NCBI GenBank assembly: GCA_021786455.1
Contig: JAJYNF010000006.1
Span: 1-7,494, forward strand
DNA: 7,494 nt
Direction: 5' to 3'
Source of the DNA: Acidobacteriota bacterium
GTDB lineage: Bacteria; Acidobacteriota; Terriglobia; UBA7540
Part shown: in pieces, positions 1 through 5,134 of the stretch
Layout of the letters: each line of letters starts with the position of its first letter
How positions within the stretch are numbered: the stretch's first letter is position 1
Notes under the pieces: model-generated
The model's input: only the letters and a program-made list of their open reading frames with translations
What the model was told of the DNA's origin: nothing
The model's database searches: none
Position numbers and translations under genes: made by a program

Positions 1-438
1 GACCTCGACGAAGCACCGCTCGATGGTGTTGGTGGTGCGCAGCTTCTTCCAGAGAGGCCGCGGGAAAGTATAGAAGCTCAGCCGCTCCGGCAAGTCTCGC
101 TCCAGCCGCTTCACCATGGCCGGATAGTCCCTTCGCCAGCCAGAGCGAAAAGCCCGAAAGGCAGCTTCGGCGGCCCGTCGCCCATCAGCCCGGTAGATGG
201 CCTGCGCGCCGGCCTAGACCCGCTGGTAGTCGCGCTTGCGCACGTGCTCCAGAATATTCCGCATCTTATGCGCCCAGCAGCGTTGATGCAGCACTCGCGG
301 CGAAACGGTCCGCAGCGCCGCCGCCAAGCCCGCGCACCCATCGGTGACGATCAGCAGCAAGTTCTTCCCCACCAGGCCACGCGCGTAGAGATGGTTCAGA
401 AAACCTTCCCACGCCGCCTGGCTCTCCCCCCGGCGGCC
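1..438 (-). pseudogene. IS256-family (Mutator-type) transposase, broken fragment
   Basis: Fragment of a DDE transposase of the IS256/Mutator group, which moves its element by cut-and-paste or copy-out. On the minus strand one frame reads GESQAAWEGFLNHLYARGL, then LLLIVTDGCAGLAAAL carrying the second catalytic Asp, then HQRCWAHKMRNILEHVRKRD. The same frame meets an in-frame TAG at 214-216. Beyond the stop it continues without a shift through AGAQAIYRAD, YPAMVKRLERDLPERL and FYTFPRPLWKKL to TNTIERCFVEV, the conserved block with the catalytic Glu, and runs off the left edge. The stop probably replaced a Gln codon (CAG to TAG). The N-terminal part with the first catalytic Asp is missing: family similarity fades upstream of about position 438, where a different transposon fragment begins. 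The element is therefore inactive unless the stop is read through and the N terminus is supplied elsewhere. No terminal inverted repeat is visible. The family call is secure; the left boundary lies outside the window. Confidence 0.9.
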
Positions 439-478
439 GGAAACTCCGGTCCCGCGCCCGCCGCGATTCCTCTTCCCC

Positions 479-703
479 AAACTGCTGCCACGCCCTCCGG
501 TCGTGACCGTCGTAGCGATTGCCGTCTGCGCTGCTCTGTCGGGAGCCCGTGGGTTCAATGCCATCGCGGAGTGGGCCAAAGACCTCTCACGCGATACGCT
601 GCAGCGGTTGGGTTCCAAGCGTTAAACGCCGCCGTCGGAACCCACCCTCCGCCAGGTCTTGCAGCACACGGAACCGTGCTTATCCGTACTGCTGACGCGC
701 TGA
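479..703 (+). pseudogene. ISAs1-family transposase N-terminal remnant
   Basis: The plus-strand frame reads VVAIAVCAALSGARGFNAIAEWAKDLS, then RLGSKR, a TAA at 623-625, and then in the same frame TPPSEPTLRQVLQHTEP up to a TGA at 701-703. This order matches the N-terminal domain of ISAs1-type (H-repeat-like) transposases as I know them: a hydrophobic helix ending in C-A-x-L-x-G-A-R, then I-x-E-W-A, then a P-S-E-x-T-x-R-x-x-L block. The catalytic domain that should follow is absent, and the sequence after 703 shows no match. No start codon in good context precedes it; the first readable codons are around 479-490. It is oriented opposite to the IS256 remnant and begins about 40 bp from where that remnant becomes unreadable. 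This suggests one element inserted into or beside the other before both decayed. The family call is from memory of motifs, so moderately sure. Confidence 0.62.
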
Positions 704-926
704 ATCATCAACCCTCGCCTGATTGCTTTAACGCTGTGCCGGAAGAGAACGAACGGCGTCATGGTGGTTTGTCTTGGCAGCGGAGCACGCTTACTCTACC
801 CAATCGCCGCTTGCGTGTCAGCCCTGTGTCAAGGGGCGGAAATCCAATTCTTTTGGCGTCACACCGCCCTCCGGCACGTGGCGGGGGTTCTGTCGCGTGG
901 GTTTCCCGGTCTTCGGGCTCAGCGCC
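704..926. other. Intergenic stretch with no recognisable gene
   Basis: Between the ISAs1 remnant and the stop codon of the TPR-barrel gene I see no frame with protein-like composition or family motifs on either strand. Short open frames here are rich in Arg, Ser and Cys, as expected of GC-rich noncoding DNA. The only signal is a promoter-like pair on the minus strand at 793-821. No convincing terminator with a T-tract follows the barrel gene; short GC stems such as CCCG/CGGG near 880-892 lack a T-run. It may be eroded remains of the flanking insertion sequences. Confidence 0.5.
793..821 (-). promoter_or_regulatory. Sigma70-like promoter, minus strand, facing the transposon remnants
   Basis: On the minus strand CTGACA (816-821) lies 17 bp upstream of TAGAGT (793-798). 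A perfect TTGACA lies a few bases further upstream at 827-832 but has no -10 at proper spacing. Transcription would run leftward, antisense to the ISAs1 remnant and then sense to the IS256 remnant. No intact gene lies downstream, so this is either a leftover transposon promoter or chance. Confidence 0.25.
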
Positions 927-2657
927 TCAGTGCAGCGCGGTGGCATAGAAGGTGTTGCGGCCATTGAGCAGATCCTTGCCGTAGGTCAGAACAACCGTGA
1001 GGCCGCTGAGCAAACGTAGTCGGCCTTCGGCGCCGGTATCCCATAGCCAATGCTCCGAGCCGAACAAACCGGCCTCGCCGGTGATGCGGCCAGTATCAAG
1101 GAACGGGCCAAGCGTGAATCCAAACCAGGGGTTTCGATAAATGTCCTTGCGGATTTCATAGTTTGACAAGAAGTAATCTCGGCCCAACGGCGCATTGCCT
1201 TTCATTCCATCTCGCGTGCCGATGTGAGCGCGCAAGGGCAAGTTGTTGTCCCGCTCGAGACCCAGGATGAAAAGTTCATCGAGAGGAACCGTTCCGGAAA
1301 TGCCGCCCACATGCATGGCTTCCGTCATCTCGTAATCGTCGCCTTCGGCGCGAGGGAACCAAACCGCATCGAGAGTGGCCTCGGCTTTAGCATAGGCGTG
1401 GGGCGGAGAGGTGAAGAGCTTCCCGAGCTGTGCCGAAAGCGATGAATCGAGACTGAAGCGGCGGCCCGGCCAGGCGAGTAACCGGTAGTCCGTACCCAGC
1501 CGATACTCCAGCGAGAAGCTGTTTGTAAAAGCAGGATTGGTACTGAGATCCGCTGCACCGAAGCGGCTGAAGGTTCTGCGGGCGGCGGCGACACCGGTGC
1601 TCCATCTCCAGCGCCAGGTAACAATCGAGCGAACACCGGCCGCTACCTCCCAGCGCCGAAGGTTGAGATCGGTGAGTGCCGGGCCACTTTGGTGAAGCGT
1701 CGAGGCCAAGTCCCAATTTTCATCCCGAAGATCCGTATAAAGACGGTAGCGCCAGGCGGGATCGCCGTGGAGCGGACCGGAAATGGCGAGGTTAAGGCGT
1801 CGCTTTTGCGGATCCCAGCGAACCAGGGAAATGAGGTTGATGGCGCGGTGGCGGAGATTGTACAAGCCTGGATAGAGCGTGTCATAAGGAAGCCCGCTGA
1901 GCATTTCCAAAAAACCCTCCAGCCGGCCGCTGCCAAGACCGTTTCGTTCCGCGGCTTGAAAATCGAGGTTGTAGGGTGCGCTCTTTTCTCCGGTTGAGGC
2001 TGGCCGGAGATCAAACCGAAAGCGCGGGAAGATGCCGAGTTGCTGGATCCGCGCGCGCGAAGCGCGTAGCGCGCTCAAGCGAACCACACTGGCGGGAGAA
2101 AAAACGAAGGCGCGGTCCAACAGCTCCGGATCCACTTGCACAGCAGGAGTGGTTTTGATCTCTCCGATTCTCGGCTCATCGAGACGATTCCAATATTTGA
2201 TCGCTGCATCGAGGTTGTGCTGTAGAAAATAGACGGTCGCCAGAAATTCATTGGCGTAACGATCTTTGGGGTCCAGACGCAAGGCACGGCGAAGCTCCGA
2301 TCGGGCCCGCCGGTAATTTTTCAGATGGAAGGCGACGCCCGCCATCTCGATTGGAAACCGCTTGTCGCGAGGATAGCGGCGCTGGCCGATTTGGAGTACC
2401 GTCCGAGCCGCCCTCCAATGGCCCAGGCGCGCAAGGGCCATGCCACGATAAAAAAGGAGATTAGCGGGCAAGTCTGGGGAATTCGGAATTTGGCGAACCA
2501 ATTGTTTCCAATGCCCCTGCCGATAGAGCTGGCTTGCCCGCGCGCAGCGGTTTTGAGAAGTGGCAGCGCGCAGATGGAGTGGCGCGACAAGCAGCCATCC
2601 GACAACAAGGAGGCGCGCCGTCGAGACAACTATTGAGGGAGAACCAAAAGCGTCCAA
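927..2657 (-). CDS. TPR-POTRA-beta-barrel outer-membrane protein (Omp85-like)
   Basis: Probable outer-membrane protein of about 576 residues; function not recognised. Numbered from the GTG at 2673-2675 (582 residues), a hydrophobic signal segment spans about 20-37, ending LHLRA-A. TPR-like helical pairs lie at about 70-165, with the canonical stretch ARSELRRALRLDPKDRYA. Residues 197-243 resemble a POTRA domain (RIQQLGIFPRFRFDL, then NLDFQAAERNG). From about 248 to the end the sequence has alternating aromatic/polar strands typical of a barrel, ending TFYATALH. LRAHIGTRDG near 481 may correspond to the Omp85 loop-6 [VL]RG[FY] motif with Gly replaced by Ala. The gene overlaps the C39 peptidase gene upstream. 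I prefer the TTG at 2655-2657 because GGAGGG lies 10 nt upstream; the GTG has only a weak purine stretch. It is last in the PA2779-C39 operon, so it probably acts in the envelope with those products. The architecture is fairly clear; assignment to Omp85 is inference. Confidence 0.72.
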   Translation of the reverse strand: MDAFGSPSIVVSTARLLVVGWLLVAPLHLRAATSQNRCARASQLYRQGHWKQLVRQIPNSPDLPANLLFYRGMALARLGHWRAARTVLQIGQRRYPRDKRFPIEMAGVAFHLKNYRRARSELRRALRLDPKDRYANEFLATVYFLQHNLDAAIKYWNRLDEPRIGEIKTTPAVQVDPELLDRAFVFSPASVVRLSALRASRARIQQLGIFPRFRFDLRPASTGEKSAPYNLDFQAAERNGLGSGRLEGFLEMLSGLPYDTLYPGLYNLRHRAINLISLVRWDPQKRRLNLAISGPLHGDPAWRYRLYTDLRDENWDLASTLHQSGPALTDLNLRRWEVAAGVRSIVTWRWRWSTGVAAARRTFSRFGAADLSTNPAFTNSFSLEYRLGTDYRLLAWPGRRFSLDSSLSAQLGKLFTSPPHAYAKAEATLDAVWFPRAEGDDYEMTEAMHVGGISGTVPLDELFILGLERDNNLPLRAHIGTRDGMKGNAPLGRDYFLSNYEIRKDIYRNPWFGFTLGPFLDTGRITGEAGLFGSEHWLWDTGAEGRLRLLSGLTVVLTYGKDLLNGRNTFYATALH

Positions 2658-3172
2658 TTCCCGGTCGCCCTCCACCGCTTCTTGATCCCGGGCCAGTCCA
2701 TCTTCCGGAGCTTGCGGCGAGCTGGGTCATTAACGATTACCACATTCTCAGCGGAGTCCATCCCGGCGACTACCACGTAGTGCAAAGGCCTGAGGCCATG
2801 TCGAGGACCTAGCGCGATAATGAGCGGGCGACCTTTCGATAAGTGATGGGACAAAGCTTGCCGAGTTCCTCGGAAGGCGTAAGTCTGATAACCGTTTTCG
2901 CGGAAATAGCCAACCATGCTTGCTGCGTAGATGCCTCGGGCACGCGAGCTATAGAGCGCGCGCAGAATATGGGCGGGATTGGCAGCCGGAGAAAGAGGAA
3001 TCCTGAATTGCCGCTCCCAGTAACGCATGACCATTGAGATCGCGGCAGCGCCGCAACCATCCTTGACCTGGTGAACGTAGGGAACGTTCAGCCAGAATCC
3101 TCGTGTTGCCGCTGATAGGCGAACCGTCGCGGCGAGCAAGATCAGAATAAAAGCCGTGGGGTGTCGCCGCAT
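2630..3172 (-). CDS. Secreted C39-type papain-like cysteine peptidase (PA2778-like, without TPR)
   Basis: A 180-residue exported protease-fold protein. Residues 1-21 are a signal peptide (RRH, a hydrophobic core, then LSAA). The rest is one C39-like papain-fold domain. It shows the oxyanion Gln35 and nucleophile Cys40 in VHQVKDGCGAAAISMVMRYW, His131 in LHYVVVAG and Asp149 in VIVNDPARRK, so the Cys-His-Asp triad looks complete. C39 domains classically cleave double-glycine leader peptides inside ABC exporters. This one has no transporter and would act in the periplasm, so its substrate is unknown. Its ATG is 3 nt after the stop of the PA2779-like gene and lacks a Shine-Dalgarno of its own, which suggests reinitiation after that gene. 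Its end overlaps the TPR-barrel gene. PA2778-type relatives, as I know them, carry TPRs after the peptidase domain; here the protein stops right after the peptidase and the TPRs are in the next gene. Confidence 0.82.
   Translation of the reverse strand: MRRHPTAFILILLAATVRLSAATRGFWLNVPYVHQVKDGCGAAAISMVMRYWERQFRIPLSPAANPAHILRALYSSRARGIYAASMVGYFRENGYQTYAFRGTRQALSHHLSKGRPLIIALGPRHGLRPLHYVVVAGMDSAENVVIVNDPARRKLRKMDWPGIKKRWRATGNWTLLVLPQ
2668..2673 (-). promoter_or_regulatory. Shine-Dalgarno that favours a TTG start for the barrel gene
   Basis: GGAGGG on the minus strand ends 10 nt before the TTG at 2655-2657. It partly overlaps the upstream GTG at 2673-2675, so it cannot serve that codon. It lies inside the end of the C39 peptidase gene, consistent with translational coupling. 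Confidence 0.45.
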
Positions 3173-3175
3173 GAG

Positions 3176-3583
3176 CTAGGAGACAAAAATGATGGTGACG
3201 AGCAGGGCTGCTCCCAATGCGATCAGGATGTAAGTAATTTGCTGGTTGGTCAGGGAGCCGGCGGCAAAATCATTGTGAACCTTTTGCGTTTGCGCCGCGA
3301 GGCGAGCGAGCTCGCCGTGGCTCAGTGTGGGAATAGCCCTTTGAATTTCGACCGGATTGAGATGCGCCTTTTTGAACGCGCTTCGCGCCAATTGCGAGGA
3401 AAAGAATTTTTCTACTTGGGCAATCTGTGCTTGCCGCTGGCTGGCGGAGGATTCAGCCGCGTGGCGAAGCTGCCTTATGCTGACTAGATGACTCGATGCG
3501 CAGTATGCAACGGACCCCGTAAAAACGGGCCCGAACAAGGCAACCAGGAACAAAATGGAGACACGGCGGACAATGAGGGGCAT
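3176..3583 (-). CDS. PA2779-like small membrane-associated protein
   Basis: A 135-residue protein with a hydrophobic N-terminal segment at about 8-26 (signal peptide or anchor), a charged helical middle, and a C-terminal transmembrane helix at about 116-134 (ITYILIALGAALLVTIIFVS). The middle part has the order VEKFF, AHLNPVEIQRAIPTLSHGELARLA and then a short Gly-containing linker. This resembles the PA2779 family, in which a 'V..FL' helix is followed by 'G.dP.ea..R...LsdeEl..la'. Location next to a C39-like peptidase gene, as in the PA2778-PA2779 pair, supports the call. The molecular role of the family is unknown to me. I chose the ATG at 3581-3583 because GAGGTGA, a 7-base match to the anti-Shine-Dalgarno, lies 5 nt upstream; a GTG three codons earlier would overlap that site. 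It is the first gene of the operon. Confidence 0.68.
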   Translation of the reverse strand: MPLIVRRVSILFLVALFGPVFTGSVAYCASSHLVSIRQLRHAAESSASQRQAQIAQVEKFFSSQLARSAFKKAHLNPVEIQRAIPTLSHGELARLAAQTQKVHNDFAAGSLTNQQITYILIALGAALLVTIIFVS

Positions 3584-3588
3584 AACCG

Positions 3589-3595
3589 TCACCTC
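3589..3595 (-). promoter_or_regulatory. Ribosome binding site of the PA2779-like gene
   Basis: GAGGTGA on the minus strand lies 5 nt before the ATG at 3581-3583. It decides the start against the GTG at 3590-3592, which is part of the site itself. Confidence 0.7.
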
Positions 3596-3621
3596 GAATG
3601 TGGAATTGTCCCCTCCTCGTC

Positions 3622-3650
3622 ATTCTATGATGAACTCAGCAAGCGGGCAA
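3622..3650 (-). promoter_or_regulatory. Promoter of the PA2779-C39-TPR-barrel operon
   Basis: On the minus strand TTGCCC (3645-3650) is separated by 17 bp from TAGAAT (3622-3627), a 4/6 and a 5/6 match to the sigma70 consensus. Transcription would start near 3615, giving a leader of about 32 nt before the PA2779-like ATG. The site lies in the 160-bp gap after the SDR gene, so the envelope operon can be transcribed independently of the cupin/SDR pair. I see no clear terminator between the two, so readthrough remains possible. Confidence 0.45.
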
Positions 3651-3743
3651 GCATCAATTTCCACAACTCGAAAGCGGGTCGCTACTTACAGGGTCATGAG
3701 TCGGCGGAAGGGTTGTTATGCTTAGGGGCCGGATAGGCGGCGT

Positions 3744-4535
3744 TCAATGAATGCCCTTGACCCAGCCTCCGTCCACAGCGATCGAGGTACCGGTGACATA
3801 ACTGGCCCGCTCGGAGGCGAGGAATACGACTACGTTGGCGACCTCTTCCGGAGAAGCGAGCCGGCGCGCGGGAATCTGGCTGATCCAACGAGCTTGAATC
3901 GCCCCGGCTTCCACGCCTTCAGCCGCGGCCATCTTCTCCGAGAGTTCATTCAAGCGGTCGGTCAGGGTATAGCCGGGACAGACGCTGTTGATGAGGATGT
4001 TGTCCTGGGCGTATTCGTTTGAGAGAGATTTTACGAGCCCGCTCACCGCCGCACGGACCGAGTTGGAAAGGATTAGGCGGTCTATCGGCTGCTTGACGGA
4101 GGCAGAGGTCATGGCAATGAGCCGTCCCCACCTTTGCTTCTGCATAATCGGCAAGACCTCACGGGCGAAATAAACGGTGCTCATCAGGTTGAGGTTGACG
4201 GCCGCATGCCAGTCCTCAACGGAGGTTTCGGAGAAGGGTTTGGCCGGGGGCCCGCCGGCGTTGGTGACACAGATATCCACTCGTCCCAAACGGCGCAGCG
4301 TTTCACGAACGAAGCCGTTAACCTGGTCGGCTCGCGTGACGTCCACGGTTTGGGCCAGCACCTCCACGCCGGTGGCAGCGCGAATTTCTTCCGCAGAAGC
4401 CAGCAAAGTTCCCGCCGTGCGGGCGCAAAGGGCCAGGTGTGCCCCTTCCTTGGCCAAACCCAAAGCGATTGCTTTGCCTAATCCTTTGCTCGAGGCAGCG
4501 ACGATGGCTACCTTTCCCTTGATATTGAGGTTCAT
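3744..4535 (-). CDS. SDR-fold protein lacking the Tyr-x-x-x-Lys pair (BKR-like)
   Basis: A 263-residue short-chain dehydrogenase/reductase-fold protein, usual length for the family. The Rossmann start is VAIVAASSKGLGKAIALGLA (the glycine motif reads A-S-S-K-G-L-G instead of T-G-x-x-x-G-x-G). Asp65 in VDVTRAD and TNAGG at 91-95 fit cofactor binding. The Ser position is kept (MTSASV, Ser144). Where YxxxK is expected the sequence reads ILSNSVRAAVSGLVKSL, so Tyr becomes about Ser157 and Lys becomes Arg161. The C-terminal PGYTLTDRL and TGTSIAVDGGW blocks are normal. It resembles the beta-ketoacyl-ACP-reductase-like SDR subgroup known for an imperfect NAD motif and tetrad, so genuine activity and substrate are unclear. 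The ATG has AAGGA 7 nt upstream inside the end of the cupin gene, with a 4-nt gap between genes, so the pair is one operon. Confidence 0.85.
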   Translation of the reverse strand: MNLNIKGKVAIVAASSKGLGKAIALGLAKEGAHLALCARTAGTLLASAEEIRAATGVEVLAQTVDVTRADQVNGFVRETLRRLGRVDICVTNAGGPPAKPFSETSVEDWHAAVNLNLMSTVYFAREVLPIMQKQRWGRLIAMTSASVKQPIDRLILSNSVRAAVSGLVKSLSNEYAQDNILINSVCPGYTLTDRLNELSEKMAAAEGVEAGAIQARWISQIPARRLASPEEVANVVVFLASERASYVTGTSIAVDGGWVKGIH

Positions 4536-4539
4536 CGGA

Positions 4540-4890
4540 TTATCCTTTTCGTAAGTAGTCGTCTCGACCGCTGAGCCAATCCGAGCGGATAGGGCTGAAG
4601 ATGTCGAGGCTCAATGTCTCCTGTAGCGCCTTGGCGCCGTGGGGAACGTTGGACGGCAGATGCAAAACCTCTCCCGCACGCACAACGATCTCCTGATTGC
4701 CCACCTCGAATTTGAGGGCGCCCGATAAAACGCAGGAGAACTGTTCGCTTTCGTGTTGATGAGTCGGAACCTCGGCGCCTTGAGCAAGAGCAATCTGCGC
4801 GACCGTCAGGTTTTTGCCGGAGATAACCCGGCGCCATAGTTTGGGATTCAACTGCTCTTTCTCCACTGATTCCCAAGTGTAGAGTTCCAT
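4540..4890 (-). CDS. Small single-domain cupin, KdgF-like
   Basis: A 116-residue single-domain cupin, probably a cytoplasmic metal-binding enzyme. Cupin motif 1 is GAEVPTHQHESEQFSCVLSG, giving metal ligands His44, His46 and Glu49. Motif 2 is GEVLHLPSNVPHG, giving His84. The overall pattern, including the ending LDIFSPIRSDWLSGRDDYLRKG, resembles KdgF-type proteins, which linearise unsaturated uronates released from pectin or alginate. That function is inference: small cupins are hard to assign, and no pectin or alginate lyase is in view. The frame stays open upstream to 5163, but that stretch has no family similarity and is basic and irregular. The ATG at 4888-4890 has AGGAGG exactly 7 nt upstream, so I use it. 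It is the first gene of an operon with the SDR, where a uronate reductase partner would fit if the SDR were active. Confidence 0.82.
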   Translation of the reverse strand: MELYTWESVEKEQLNPKLWRRVISGKNLTVAQIALAQGAEVPTHQHESEQFSCVLSGALKFEVGNQEIVVRAGEVLHLPSNVPHGAKALQETLSLDIFSPIRSDWLSGRDDYLRKG

Positions 4891-4897
4891 CGTCCAC

Positions 4898-4903
4898 CCT
4901 CCT
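4898..4903 (-). promoter_or_regulatory. Ribosome binding site of the cupin gene
   Basis: AGGAGG on the minus strand, 7 nt before the ATG at 4888-4890. It fixes the short 116-residue reading against the much longer open frame that continues upstream. Confidence 0.8.
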
Positions 4904-4922
4904 GGGGTTGCACGGTCTGGAT

Positions 4923-4928
4923 ATTTTA
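4923..4928 (-). promoter_or_regulatory. Possible -10 element for the cupin-SDR operon
   Basis: TAAAAT on the minus strand would start transcription near 4916, giving a leader of about 26 nt that contains the strong ribosome binding site. No good -35 hexamer is seen at 16-18 bp, so the promoter may depend on an activator or the call may be wrong. Confidence 0.33.
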
Positions 4929-5124
4929 CACGCTTCGGGCGCGGAATGAGGAGCAAACAGCATGAAATTTTCCGCTGGCAATTCATTCCATCCTGATGTA
5001 TGTAATAAGCGCACCCTTTGAAGAATCGGAAATCACGCGATGACTCCGGCACTCGAAATGAAGCTGCCGCGCGTCGTGGTTTTTCCCGGCTTCGATCTCG
5101 ACCAACGAAGTCATCCTGACCCGT

Positions 5125-5129
5125 GGAGG
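5125..5129 (+). promoter_or_regulatory. Ribosome binding site of the secreted TPR gene
   Basis: GGAGG lies 5 nt before the ATG at 5135-5137. The upstream in-frame GTG at 5123 overlaps this site and is not a credible start. Confidence 0.75.
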
Positions 5130-5134
5130 TTCCC

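Noticed and set aside
622..762. Possible 46-residue minus-strand gene starting MTPFVLFRH
   Set aside because: It lies antisense to the ISAs1 remnant's conserved PPSEPTLRQVL block, has no ribosome site, and its sequence is Arg/Gly-rich like a shadow frame. The promoter-like pair upstream is not enough.
244..948. Long open plus-strand frame of 234 codons
   Set aside because: Composition (Pro, Arg, Gln, Ala) is that of an antisense shadow of GC-rich DNA, and it overlaps recognisable IS256 and ISAs1 frames in other registers.
3690..3743. Terminator after the SDR gene
   Set aside because: Short GC-rich complementarity near 3728-3742 gives no clean stem and there is no T-run on the minus strand.
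4976..5006. Plus-strand promoter for the secreted TPR gene (TGGCAA, 17 bp, TATGTA, or TGTAAT at 5001-5006)
   Set aside because: The -35 matches only half the consensus and the leader would be over 110 nt. I could not choose between overlapping -10 candidates.
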